Below are positions 8,809 through 17,853 of a stretch of DNA of 64,000 bases, one piece after another. The stretch is taken from positions 1 to 64,000 of the forward strand of contig CALCCE010000021.1 in the NCBI GenBank assembly GCA_937899835.1, given 5' to 3'. The translations under genes were made by a program, and so were the position numbers. The notes under the pieces are model-generated. The model saw nothing but the letters and a program-made list of their open reading frames with translations. It did no database searches and was not told the origin of the DNA. The stretch comes from an uncultured Flavobacteriales bacterium. Its GTDB lineage: Bacteria; Bacteroidota; Bacteroidia; Flavobacteriales_G; Salibacteraceae. How positions within the stretch are numbered: position 1 is the stretch's first letter; each line of letters begins with the position of its first letter.

Positions 8809-10722
8809 TCAGGCCGGGGAATTGCCAGAGGGTTGGCGTTGTAGGTTGCTGGCTTTTTTCACCGCTTGAGTGCGGTTTTTTACATCCATTTTCTCGTAGA
8901 TGTTCAACAGGTGGGTGCGTACGGTGTTCACCGATATAAAGAGGGCCTCAGCAATTTCTCGGTTACTTTTGCCTTTACAAAGCTCCTCCAATACCTCCTG
9001 TTCTCTTACCGAAAGCTTCACTTTAAGGACCTCGTTGAGTTGCTCAGTATCCAACTTGGAAGGCACTGGCCCCGCCGATTCAATCAAATGGGTATCCAGT
9101 TGCAGGCGCAGTACTTCCATTTCTTTGAGCAACAACTGGCGGTGACCTTCCGCTTTCTGCTCTTTGGCCAATCGCTGTTGATGCAGGCCGCGGTAGCCCA
9201 ACCAGGCCGACAGCAACACCAACAACAGTCCGGCAATCAAACTAATGATTACAATGGTCTGCAGGCGCTTCTCCTGCTGCAACAAATCGACTTGCTGTTG
9301 CTGCAAGCGCATTTCCTTTTCGTTTTGCGCGATTTGAAAGTCGGTTTCCTGTTGGATGAGCTGACGTTCGAAGCTGGTCCGGTCAAACCGAATTTGTTCT
9401 TCCGCAGCGATACGGGCATATTTCAGGCTCTTTTGATAGTCTCCTTGCTGCTCCAACACCTCTGAATAGAAGTTACTGGCTGGCAACAGCACCTTGTTCC
9501 AGTGTTTTTTCTGAGCCCTCGCCACCGCTTTTTGAAGTAAATCGATGGCTTGCGCTTCTTTTCCTTCTTGCCAGTAAATTTTGGCAAGGTCTACACTCAA
9601 GCGGGCCATCGATTCTCTAAGGAGCACGTTTTTACCCATTTCCATGGCCTGCTGAAAGCTTCCCTTAGCCTTAGATAGCGAATCCTGTCGAAAATAGATA
9701 TTGGCCCTAAACTCCATGGCTTGAGCCTTCCTCAACCAGTTCATAGAATTTTCGGTTATCAGGCGCTTCAATTGGCGATGGCTCTCCCGGCTTTGGTTAA
9801 AATCGTGGAGCTTCAAATGCGTCTCTCCACTGTAGAGGTGGTAATCGAAAGCAACTTCTTTGTTGCCAACTTTTTCGTTGCGCAGCCTGGCGGCTTCATA
9901 CATCTCAAAAGCCTTATCGAAATCTTCCATTCGGGCAAAAATGGTCCCGATTTGCAATTCGCACAGTGCGGCATTGGTGGGCGAATGGATGCTGTCATCA
10001 ATGGCCAAGGCTTTGTAAATTCTGTCAATTGCCTTCTGCATTTCTCCTTGCCTTTCAAACTGAATGGCCATTTGCTTGTGCAACAAGGAAGTAATGGAGC
10101 TAGGAGTGATCTTGAACAATAAAGTATCGGCTTCCAAATAATAGCCCATGGCACTATCAAGATATCCTCTACGCCCTATTTCGTCACCAATGCCAATGAG
10201 GGCCTGGGCCGTACTAAGGGTATCTTTTACTTGTTTGGAAACGGCATAGGCTTTTCGAGTTTGAGCCAGGAAACCATCGCTGTCTCCTTGCCGTTGATAT
10301 GCCCGGCCCAAATAATTGAGTGCTAAACAATGAAACCGTGGTTCTCTTACCGGATCGGTGTGGGCCACAGAAAGCTCCAAAAAATGGGTAGCCGAATCCA
10401 TTTTAGTGTGGGTGAAAAACATGGCTCCCAAATTCCAGTACACTTTGCCTACCTGGCCTTCGTTCGCCATAGACAAGGCTTTGAAGCCATAATGGTGGGA
10501 CTTTGCCGGATCGCGTTGGGCATAGTGCCCACAGAGTTCTACACAGGCACGTACTAAATTGGTATCGGGCTCTTCCTGGTCGGCCAGCTGATGCAGTGAA
10601 TCGAGTACTTCAGGGCTGCGTTTTTTACCTTGGGCAGCTGCTAAAAAGAGGGTTAGAAAAATAAGTAGTAGGAAGTAGCGACCGCTTTTTGGGCGCAAGC
10701 AGTCCGTAGTAATCGAGTCCAT
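8809..10722 (-). CDS. Membrane TPR sensor with C-terminal LuxR-type DNA-binding domain
   Basis: This is a one-component transcription regulator typical of Bacteroidota. From ATG 10722 it has an N-terminal hydrophobic export segment (YFLLLIFLTLFLAAAQG) and a long array of TPR-like helices that should lie in the periplasm. A membrane helix near residue 500 (TIVIISLIAGLLLVLLSAWLG) and a coiled coil on both sides of it follow. A LuxR helix-turn-helix occupies roughly residues 570-630 (LSVREQEVLEELCKGKSNREIAEALF and SVNTVRTHL). A TTG at 10737 is a weaker start. The next gene downstream encodes a small secreted protein, the same arrangement as at 13357-15195/12743-13129. The signal sensed is unknown. 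Confidence 0.88.
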   Translation of the reverse strand: MDSITTDCLRPKSGRYFLLLIFLTLFLAAAQGKKRSPEVLDSLHQLADQEEPDTNLVRACVELCGHYAQRDPAKSHHYGFKALSMANEGQVGKVYWNLGAMFFTHTKMDSATHFLELSVAHTDPVREPRFHCLALNYLGRAYQRQGDSDGFLAQTRKAYAVSKQVKDTLSTAQALIGIGDEIGRRGYLDSAMGYYLEADTLLFKITPSSITSLLHKQMAIQFERQGEMQKAIDRIYKALAIDDSIHSPTNAALCELQIGTIFARMEDFDKAFEMYEAARLRNEKVGNKEVAFDYHLYSGETHLKLHDFNQSRESHRQLKRLITENSMNWLRKAQAMEFRANIYFRQDSLSKAKGSFQQAMEMGKNVLLRESMARLSVDLAKIYWQEGKEAQAIDLLQKAVARAQKKHWNKVLLPASNFYSEVLEQQGDYQKSLKYARIAAEEQIRFDRTSFERQLIQQETDFQIAQNEKEMRLQQQQVDLLQQEKRLQTIVIISLIAGLLLVLLSAWLGYRGLHQQRLAKEQKAEGHRQLLLKEMEVLRLQLDTHLIESAGPVPSKLDTEQLNEVLKVKLSVREQEVLEELCKGKSNREIAEALFISVNTVRTHLLNIYEKMDVKNRTQAVKKASNLQRQPSGNSPA

Positions 10723-10864
10723 AAGACCAATGGGCAATTTTAGTTAGTAAATCGGGTAAAATGGGTAGTAGATGTAATTACATTACACTACTGAGGGCCT
10801 AATATGGCCCATTTTCACCAATTTCCCTATCTGAAAAATTGCACCTTAAACGGCAACAAATGGC

Positions 10865-12577
10865 TTATCGCCTGCCTCTAAAGGATTTACGATTGTTTTT
10901 TCCCTTTGAAAAATTGCCTTTGGGTTTGCCATGGCCGCCTTTGAACTTGGGTTTAGGGCGATTGCCACGTGGTTTAGTGCTCGGTCCTTGATGGTCGCGA
11001 TTGACCCGAATGGGGCGATCCTCCAAAGTTATCCCCTCAAAACGATCGCCAAATCCTGCCGATTGTGAATCGGCTATTTCAAAAAACGCACAGTTCTTTT
11101 TCACGTCTACCTTACCCAAATGCTTCTTTTTGATGCCCGATAGCTCTACCAGCATGCGGGAGAGTTCAGCCCGGTTGAACCCGTCCATCGTACCCACATT
11201 GATGAAAAAGCGGTGGTAGCCGCTATTGCCACCTTCATAGCCTTTGTCTTGGTTGCGGTAGTTGAGGTCGCCGGTTTCTCCCGGACCAGAAATACCTTCC
11301 AACTCCCTGGAAAGGAGTCGCAAAAGCAAGTCTGACTTCTCCTTTCCTTCGAACAAAGGTTCCAACTCCATGAGGTGCGCCTCGGCTTTGGGATCAATCT
11401 CCTGATCGAGCAGCTTTGTAGCCCAATTTTTAAGGCGGGTTTCCAGCAATTCCTCCATAGAGGGCACTTCAGTTTTCTGAAACTTGATGCCGGTTTTCTT
11501 CTCCAATTCGTAGAGCCGACCATTTTCACGGCTATTGATAAACGCCAACGAAATACCTTTTTGCCCCGCACGGCCGGTTCGGCCACTGCGGTGCGTATAA
11601 TACTCTACCTGATCGGGCAAGGTGTGGTGGAGTACGTGGCTCAAATTGTTGACATCAATACCACGCGCAGCTACATCGGTTGCACACAATAGCTGCATAT
11701 CGCGGGTTTTGAAGCGCCTCATCACCGCATCGCGTTGACTTTGAGATAAGTCTCCGTGCAGGGCTTCTACTGAATACCCCAGATTCCCCAGGTCATCGGC
11801 AATTTTTTGGGTTTCCCGTTTGGTACGGCAAAACAGAATACCGCGCATTTCTGGCGATTTATCTAAAAACCGACGGATGGCTGGCACCTTGTTGGTGGTT
11901 TTCGTCACCACATACTGGTGGGTAATGTCGGTATTGGTCTTTTCTACCCGGTTGACGGAAACTTCCCGAGGCGAATCCATGTACTTATGGATGATTTTTC
12001 GGATTTCCGGTGGCATGGTGGCTGAAAACAACCAGGTAACCCGGTTTTCGGGCGTATGGGAAAGAATGCTGTCGATGTCTTCTTTAAAACCCATGTTCAG
12101 CATTTCATCGGCCTCATCGAGTACTACGTATTCTACCGCATTTAGCGAAACTGCTTTGCGCTGAATTAGGTCGAGCAAGCGACCGGGGGTGGCGACCAAC
12201 ACTTGGGGCCGCTTTTTCATGGCCTTTAATTGAGGAACAATGGAAGCACCTCCATACACCACTTCTACTTTGATACCGGGCTGATTTTCAGAAAACCGCA
12301 GCATTTGCTGTGCGGTTTGCTGGCCAAGTTCTCGGGTAGGTGCAAGCACTAGCACCTGTGTAGTTTGTGAATCGGCATCGATCAGGTCGAGCAACGGAAG
12401 CCCAAAAGCTGCTGTTTTACCAGTTCCGGTTTGCGCTAAACCAATAAAATCGGTAGGGTCTTCGCCCAGCAAAATCGGAATGGCTTGTTTTTGAATGGGA
12501 GTTGGGGTCTCAAACCCCATTTGGTCCAGCACTTCCAGGAGCTTACCTGAAAGGCCGAGTTGTTGAAATGATTTCAA
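10865..12577 (-). CDS. deaD: DEAD-box ATP-dependent RNA helicase (DeaD/CsdA-like)
   Basis: This cytoplasmic RNA helicase unwinds RNA duplexes in ribosome assembly, mRNA turnover or cold response. The Q motif region (GFETPTPIQ), Walker A (AQTGTGKTA), PTRELGQQ, DEAD (LDEADEML), SAT (FSATMPP) and the arginine-finger motif (HRSGRTGRAG) appear in order. A DbpA-type RNA-binding domain occupies about residues 450-530, and the tail is very basic (KPKFKGGHGKPKGNFSKGK). The only sensible start is TTG 12577, because the Q motif begins shortly after it and the first internal ATG would delete part of it. The gene stands alone, and its 3' end faces the upstream region of the 10722 regulator gene. Confidence 0.95.
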   Translation of the reverse strand: MKSFQQLGLSGKLLEVLDQMGFETPTPIQKQAIPILLGEDPTDFIGLAQTGTGKTAAFGLPLLDLIDADSQTTQVLVLAPTRELGQQTAQQMLRFSENQPGIKVEVVYGGASIVPQLKAMKKRPQVLVATPGRLLDLIQRKAVSLNAVEYVVLDEADEMLNMGFKEDIDSILSHTPENRVTWLFSATMPPEIRKIIHKYMDSPREVSVNRVEKTNTDITHQYVVTKTTNKVPAIRRFLDKSPEMRGILFCRTKRETQKIADDLGNLGYSVEALHGDLSQSQRDAVMRRFKTRDMQLLCATDVAARGIDVNNLSHVLHHTLPDQVEYYTHRSGRTGRAGQKGISLAFINSRENGRLYELEKKTGIKFQKTEVPSMEELLETRLKNWATKLLDQEIDPKAEAHLMELEPLFEGKEKSDLLLRLLSRELEGISGPGETGDLNYRNQDKGYEGGNSGYHRFFINVGTMDGFNRAELSRMLVELSGIKKKHLGKVDVKKNCAFFEIADSQSAGFGDRFEGITLEDRPIRVNRDHQGPSTKPRGNRPKPKFKGGHGKPKGNFSKGKNNRKSFRGRR

Positions 12578-12688
12578 GAGACTACTTCTAAAATGAGCGG
12601 CAAAGGTAGTATTTTGCCCGTCGACCAGCCTCTTGCCTTTCTTCCTATCTTATTAACAATACTTTACGGCAGTTAAAGGCATAAAAAC

Positions 12689-12715
12689 AAAGGCCGGAAC
12701 AATGCTCCGACCTTT
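12689..12715 (-). terminator. Probable Rho-independent terminator
   Basis: A stem AAAGGCCGGA (12689-12698) with TCCGACCTTT (12706-12715), with one mismatch and a 7-base loop, lies just after the stop of the 12743-13129 gene. On the minus strand a T-rich stretch (TTTGTTTTTA) follows. Confidence 0.7.
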
Positions 12716-12742
12716 GAAATACCTGTAGTGTATCGCTTCCGT

Positions 12743-13129
12743 TTAGGGATAAATGGCCAAAAAGCGATTGTCACATTGAATGAGGTGTGGCCCTTGGCCA
12801 GGTCCACACCCGGGAATGGTTACCTGAAATGGACTGCCACACTGCACACTTACCGTGGCCACGAGGGTACCAAAAATGTCAAACACCCGGAAGACCGTAG
12901 CGTCTACTGAAGTACTCAGCTTGCTGGGCAACAACAGATAAGAAGACATGCCAGCGGGTAAAAAGGCCTCCTGGGTCTCGGTTACATTGCAAGAATAAGG
13001 CGCATCTACATAATCTACTTCTACACGCCATTCGCAATTGGAATAGTTCCAGATCTCAGCCGCTACCTGAGCGTTGGATACAAAAGGAAAACTAAGGGCG
13101 ACCACAAGGGCCAATAAGAGCTTTTTCAA
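12743..13129 (-). CDS. Small secreted protein, second module partner of a TPR-LuxR regulator
   Basis: Starting at TTG 13129 gives a textbook signal peptide (MKKLLLALVVALSFPFVSNA) and a 128-residue protein; an upstream TTG at 13192 would put 21 polar residues in front of it. The mature part has five Cys, begins EIWNYSNCEW, contains AGMSSYLLLP and ends FLAIYP, resembling the layout and end (LEIWP) of the small secreted protein at 8318-8680. It follows the TPR-LuxR regulator at 13357-15195 on the same strand and is followed by a terminator. The function is unknown, and the relationship to the other copy is a visual judgement that needs an alignment. Confidence 0.7.
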   Translation of the reverse strand: MKKLLLALVVALSFPFVSNAQVAAEIWNYSNCEWRVEVDYVDAPYSCNVTETQEAFLPAGMSSYLLLPSKLSTSVDATVFRVFDIFGTLVATVSVQCGSPFQVTIPGCGPGQGPHLIQCDNRFLAIYP

Positions 13130-13356
13130 AATTTTGTTGGTTTTAGGTGAATAAAATGGTGGGTTCAGTATCCGGATTGAAACCTGTTGCAATGATCGAG
13201 ACTACCAGTAGTGCATCCAAGTTTGATCCCCCCTACAAGTTGCCCTACGAACTGGCTGTAGGGTAAATTGTTGTGTGTGACTGATGCCTACCAAAACCTC
13301 AACCGATTATTCAGAAAAACCTATATTACTCATTGATTTTCATTGATGTGGACAAA

Positions 13357-15195
13357 TCAATTTAACGCCAGGGAATGGCCCAGGGAATGCAGGTAGGGCA
13401 CCAGTTCTTGCCGGGCCGTGAGGCTTAGCTTTTTGCGCAAACGGTAGCGGGCCATTTCTACACTGCGCGGGTTGATGTTGAGCAGAGTAGCCAGCTCACG
13501 GTTGTTGAGTCCGAGTTTCAACAATCCACAAAGCTTTTTCTCGTTGCGCGAAAGGTTAGGGAATTGTTCTTCCAACTGTTGAAAGAATTCCTGGTTGGCC
13601 TCATCCATATACAAATAAAGGGCCTGTTGCTCCTGATCAATGCGCAAATGTCCACCCAACCGTTGCAATAGCTTTTTACAAACTGCTTCGGGGCTTTCCC
13701 CCTGCTGAATGGACTTAATACCAGAGGATACTTCCAAAAGCAAATCTTTTTTCAAATGAAGCAAGGTGGCAAAATCTTGCAAGCGTTGGCTTTTGTAGCT
13801 CAGGGTTTGTTTCAAGAGTTTTTTTTCCTGCAATTCTTGTTGCAAGGCTTGCGCATGCATGGCCTCTTCCCGTTGGCGCAATTCCCGCTCCTGCTCCTCA
13901 CGCCTCATAGCGGCCTTGCGATCGCGCAGCAAGCGCATTACCAACACAAGGAGCAAAAGTGTACTTAAACCGGCCAGTCCCACCCACAAACGGAAGGCTT
14001 GCTTTTGGTACTGTTCGGCCTGCTGCGCCAAAACCAGTTCGTGGCTTTTCTGTTCCAACTCAATGCGGGTTAACAACTGCTGTGCATTCAGTTTTGCTTC
14101 TGCATCCATTACTGAATCGCGGAGTTGCAGGAGTTGCTGGCTCTTGGTATAAGCTTCCTGAAAAAGGCCACGGGTCGAATCCACTTTCACCAATTGTTGC
14201 AACACCTGGGCCCGAATTTCTGGCTGATGCTGGTAGGATGCTACCAACAGAGCTGCATGAAGTAAGGAGTCCGCCACCGTCCAATTTTTATAGTGCATCG
14301 CAAGGCGCGCCAAACGCTCCAGGCCTTGCGCTTCAAATACCCGAATGCCAGACTGTTGTATCAATTGAAAGCCTTTTTGGTAATGGCCTTCGGCAATCAC
14401 CATATCTCCACTACGGCCTTGCCACCGTGCGTCTCCCAGGTTGAGGTACAGCGAAATAGCAGCATTGGTACTTTCAATCACGGTGGTGTCTATTGACGAA
14501 AGTCCCTTTTCGTAATAATATATCGCTGAATCAGCTTGCCCTAAATGGTCCGCAAAAACCACCCCGAGGTTGTTGTAGAGTAGCGGCAGGGTTTCCTCTC
14601 TTTGGTGAGTTTTTGCCAGGTTTACCGCTTCTTTTAGCAAGGCTATGGTGGGTGACGGATCGTTCAGTTGCACTTTGATTTGGGCCAATTGCACCAAAGT
14701 GGGAATCTGATACTGTAAAAGCCTTGCATCAGTACGAATCATTTGCAGGGCTTTGTGCGTGTTCTTTTCGGCTTCGAGCCAGTTGGCTACTAAAATGAGG
14801 TAGTTGGATTTGTTGAGGGTAGCCTCTAACATTCCCTTGGTATCATCGATGGAAGCAAACCAATAGCGGGCACTATCGACTTGTGACAGGGCCATGGCCA
14901 ATTGGCCCAATTGTTTGCTGGCAATGGCCAGCGAAAGCAGTGCCCTGGCCTGCAGCTTGCGGTCATCCATCTGGTGGGCAATGCGTTCGGCTTGACGGAC
15001 CAATTCTTGAAAACGATCGGCTGATTTTCCTTGATACGACCGGCCTAATTGCAAAAAGGCCTCGGCTTTTTCGGAAGTATGTGGAAGCACGTGCAAGCTA
15101 TCAACGGCCGGAGATTGAAAGCTCCAGGCCTGAAAAGGGCTTGAAAAAAGAAAAAATGCTAGCCCCATTAGGGTAGCCATCACATTTGGGTACAT
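13357..15195 (-). CDS. Membrane TPR sensor with C-terminal LuxR-like DNA-binding domain
   Basis: This 612-residue one-component regulator has the same architecture as 8809-10722: an N-terminal export segment (MGLAFFLFSSPFQAWSF), TPR-like helices in the presumed periplasmic half, and one membrane helix (LWVGLAGLSTLLLLVLVMRLL, about residue 400). A charged coiled coil and a C-terminal helix-turn-helix follow (about residues 548-600, LSRNEKKLCGLLKLGLNNRE, then PRSVEMARYRLRKKL). The DNA-binding end is more divergent from LuxR than in the first copy. The start is ATG 15195. A small secreted protein gene follows about 230 bp downstream. No ligand or target can be read from the sequence. Confidence 0.85.
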   Translation of the reverse strand: MYPNVMATLMGLAFFLFSSPFQAWSFQSPAVDSLHVLPHTSEKAEAFLQLGRSYQGKSADRFQELVRQAERIAHQMDDRKLQARALLSLAIASKQLGQLAMALSQVDSARYWFASIDDTKGMLEATLNKSNYLILVANWLEAEKNTHKALQMIRTDARLLQYQIPTLVQLAQIKVQLNDPSPTIALLKEAVNLAKTHQREETLPLLYNNLGVVFADHLGQADSAIYYYEKGLSSIDTTVIESTNAAISLYLNLGDARWQGRSGDMVIAEGHYQKGFQLIQQSGIRVFEAQGLERLARLAMHYKNWTVADSLLHAALLVASYQHQPEIRAQVLQQLVKVDSTRGLFQEAYTKSQQLLQLRDSVMDAEAKLNAQQLLTRIELEQKSHELVLAQQAEQYQKQAFRLWVGLAGLSTLLLLVLVMRLLRDRKAAMRREEQERELRQREEAMHAQALQQELQEKKLLKQTLSYKSQRLQDFATLLHLKKDLLLEVSSGIKSIQQGESPEAVCKKLLQRLGGHLRIDQEQQALYLYMDEANQEFFQQLEEQFPNLSRNEKKLCGLLKLGLNNRELATLLNINPRSVEMARYRLRKKLSLTARQELVPYLHSLGHSLALN

Positions 15196-15483
15196 CGGTT
15201 ACTAAAATGATTGCCTACGTTGCTGAGCTGACGTCAGTAGAAGGCCGGTGAATGATGGAACAGGAACTTGTTATCGACCGGGGCGCTGGTAGATCAATGT
15301 GGCAAGAGGTTATCCTGAAGAACTAAGGTAACAAGATCGTAAGTCTTGTAGTGATAAACGCCAGAACTTCAGAAAGAAGTAAATTCTGGAAAAGGATTTT
15401 AAAGTGCCTCATCCAAGGGTTTCGGTTATACTTCACAATCCGGAAAGTTGTTTTTCACCGGCAGAACACGGCTTCAGTGACCG

Positions 15484-16029
15484 TTAGGCCACTAACCACC
15501 ATATCAAAGCCAATACCAAGAGTGGGAAGCTCAAAACGATTTGACACACCGCCACCCAAGCCGCAAAACGCAAGGCAATGCCCAAAGCGGTTGACCGCCG
15601 ATTGGATTGTCGAAGCATGGTTTTGAGCGCTTGCAAATCCATACCCATCAAGGTTTCCTGGCTCTGTGGCAAATCAAACAAGCCTTGGCTTTGGCTGCCC
15701 ACCTTAAACCCGTGCCATACTTCTTTGGGGTACAGCCACAACGAATAGCCCATCGCCCAAAAGCTAAGCAGGCATACTGGAAAGTGTTTCCATACTTGAG
15801 TACCCACTTCTATGCCGGCAATAAAGGCTTCTCCGCGCCAGGAGGTATCACAATCAAACACCACATGTTCGATGTCGTGCAGGTGAACGGCCTTTTTCCG
15901 AAACTCAGGATTGGGCAATCGCAGGGTAATGCCTGCGATCTTAAAGTGAAAGTGATTCAAGTCGGCACCACCTTGGTCGGGCACCCCATTGGCTTTGTAG
16001 AAAGCCAGTAGATGTTCTTGAACGGTCAT
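15484..16029 (-). CDS. Coq4-like protein with C-terminal membrane segment
   Basis: A 181-residue protein. Residues 51-67 carry HDIEH followed by 11 residues and Glu67, which matches the HDxxH-x11-E metal-binding signature of the Coq4 family (a factor in ubiquinone biosynthesis). The N-terminal half has short segments typical of that fold (FKIAGITLRLP), and a middle hydrophobic stretch contains VCLLSFWAMGYSLWLYP. The C-terminus is a hydrophobic helix (VCQIVLSFPLLVLALIWWLVA) that probably anchors it in the membrane. Bacteroidota normally use menaquinone, so a classical ubiquinone role is unlikely. The gene stands alone. The Coq4 link rests on one motif and should be held moderately. Confidence 0.65.
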   Translation of the reverse strand: MTVQEHLLAFYKANGVPDQGGADLNHFHFKIAGITLRLPNPEFRKKAVHLHDIEHVVFDCDTSWRGEAFIAGIEVGTQVWKHFPVCLLSFWAMGYSLWLYPKEVWHGFKVGSQSQGLFDLPQSQETLMGMDLQALKTMLRQSNRRSTALGIALRFAAWVAVCQIVLSFPLLVLALIWWLVA

Positions 16030-16158
16030 ACCGTCAATGGCTATCAGATTTATCGATAGGATAAAGATACAACCTGAATCAGTATCGTGAGAGAAAAACC
16101 TCTTTAAATCAACCCTTAAGTGCGGTTTTTAGTCTTGGCTTCGTGCCATGAGCAAGCC

Positions 16159-17241
16159 TCAATGCCGGTTGTCGCATCGGATGAAAACCGGAGGAGATTC
16201 TTGCGCTAAGAAATGAATGCGCGGACACCCAAAAGACCAACTCATGAATCCCATGATGACGGGTGGCCGGTTGTTGAACAATTGCCCGGTAAACTGCATG
16301 GGTTGGCCCTTGTAGGCCGTATCAATTCCTGATAAGGGATTAAGGTCACAACCTTCAGAATCGATAAAAGCATGACTAAAAATCAATTGTTGACGGGCGG
16401 AATCCAGTACCGCAAGGTGCCGTCCTCCAATACTGGTGTTGCTTCCCAAGTTATTGAGGTAGTAGTGCTTCCCTTCCTGCTCATGGTAAAGAGTGGCAGC
16501 AACGTCTTTTTTATAAATCCGGGAAGAATCTTCCTTAGGAAAGGTAAATCGGGAAAACGGATTTTCTTTGGAAACCTGCCAAACTATCGGTTTCATTTGC
16601 CCTTTTAAAAAGGGATTTTGACGGCCTACATATACCAGGCTTCTTTCATACGACCAACTGGCCATGGCCGCAGCTTCTAGCTGAAAACCCAACAGGTAAT
16701 CCTCTTGCCGCACCTGTCCCTGGGTTCCATAAGGCGTCACAAAAGCCACTACTGATAATTCAGCCACCGTATAGGTAGCGATGGAATCAAGATCAAGGTT
16801 ATACACAAACACCTGATCAGCATCGTCCATTTGGCACCGTTTCAAGAATCGTTTCCGATAAGGGCTATCGAGGGTGTGGTAATTATCGTTTTCGTACTCG
16901 ACCATTCCCAAATAACGGTCGGCAACGGCTTGAGAATCGGGATGCTCGCTCCAACGATAGGCCTCGCAAAGTGGAATAAAAGCAAAAGGGTTATCGCGTT
17001 GAAATGCAACCGGATAACAAGGGTAAATTGCTAAAGGCGTAGACCTGGGAAATGTGTCGATCGGTACCGGCGAAGCTATTGGTCGACCTGCTTCAACAGT
17101 CGAAGTATCTAGATCGGCTATTGGATCACCCGAGTCTTGAGGTTGCATTGGGCTCGTCGTTTGGGATTCAGCCCCAGGGCTACACTGCACACCAACCAGC
17201 ACCATCAGCACCACCGTCACAAACCATCCAAAGTGCTTCAT
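16159..17241 (-). CDS. Probable lipoprotein of unknown function
   Basis: A 360-residue exported protein. The N-terminus is a signal sequence ending VLVGVQCSPG, where the Cys could be lipidated although Gln before it is not standard. After a Thr/Ser/Pro-rich linker to about residue 60 comes a globular region rich in aromatic residues (for example YVGRQNPFLKG and HYYLNNLGSNTSIGG). No catalytic motif or known domain is recognised. It lies 3 bp downstream of the DUF1877-like gene on the same strand, so they form an operon. Confidence 0.8.
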   Translation of the reverse strand: MKHFGWFVTVVLMVLVGVQCSPGAESQTTSPMQPQDSGDPIADLDTSTVEAGRPIASPVPIDTFPRSTPLAIYPCYPVAFQRDNPFAFIPLCEAYRWSEHPDSQAVADRYLGMVEYENDNYHTLDSPYRKRFLKRCQMDDADQVFVYNLDLDSIATYTVAELSVVAFVTPYGTQGQVRQEDYLLGFQLEAAAMASWSYERSLVYVGRQNPFLKGQMKPIVWQVSKENPFSRFTFPKEDSSRIYKKDVAATLYHEQEGKHYYLNNLGSNTSIGGRHLAVLDSARQQLIFSHAFIDSEGCDLNPLSGIDTAYKGQPMQFTGQLFNNRPPVIMGFMSWSFGCPRIHFLAQESPPVFIRCDNRH

Positions 17242-17244
17242 AGT

Positions 17245-17754
17245 TTACCCAACAAAAACCAGGATGTAATGCTCTTCTGCATGGGCCTCCGCTATAAAAA
17301 CTTTTAATTGTTCAATGGCAGTTACTACATGAGAACGGTTAAAAGCCAGATGAGGAGACTCATCGTTGTGCCACGTTTCGGGGTATACACCGTTTTGGTT
17401 CATGTCCTCCGGATCATAAGCGCTAACCATACATTCGTTGGACACGTTTTGCAATACCTCTTCCCATAAGGTTACCCGCTCAGGTGGGTGATATGGGACC
17501 GCTTCTAAGTAATGTTCTTCAATGGAAGCACCAGCTTCCGGTTTTGGTTGTAGCAATGCCTCAGGAGAAAAAAGCAAATGGGCTTTGAGAGATGGGTTGG
17601 CCATGCACTTATCGAGCACATGTTCTACCCCTTCTTGATTTTGGTCAAAAGTGATCCATTGTTCTGCCTGCTTGGGATGAAAGCTGGACGGATCGGCAGT
17701 TAGGGTTTGAAAAGTAAGGGCCGAAACGGCGTAAAACGTAGCACTTAATCCCAT
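17245..17754 (-). CDS. DUF1877 (YfbM-like) family protein
   Basis: From ATG 17754 the protein begins MGLSATFYAVSALTFQTL and is 169 aa, close to the E. coli YfbM length. It has the family's general plan: an N-terminal segment placing the substrate-like pocket, a middle Leu/His-rich block (AHLLFSPEALLQ), a YPETWHND block, then a helix with FNRSHVVTAIEQLKVF and the hydrophobic end ILVFVG. The GTG at 17823 would add 23 residues not expected in the family. The function is unknown. It is cotranscribed with the lipoprotein gene downstream (3-bp gap). The family assignment is by resemblance only. Confidence 0.65.
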   Translation of the reverse strand: MGLSATFYAVSALTFQTLTADPSSFHPKQAEQWITFDQNQEGVEHVLDKCMANPSLKAHLLFSPEALLQPKPEAGASIEEHYLEAVPYHPPERVTLWEEVLQNVSNECMVSAYDPEDMNQNGVYPETWHNDESPHLAFNRSHVVTAIEQLKVFIAEAHAEEHYILVFVG

Positions 17755-17853
17755 AGGTAGTTTCGCAGTTGGCGATTGTGATGGGAAAGGTATATGTTTT
17801 TTAAGGATGCAGCTTTCCTGCACCGTTTGATAAACTCAACAAGTAGAAAAATA

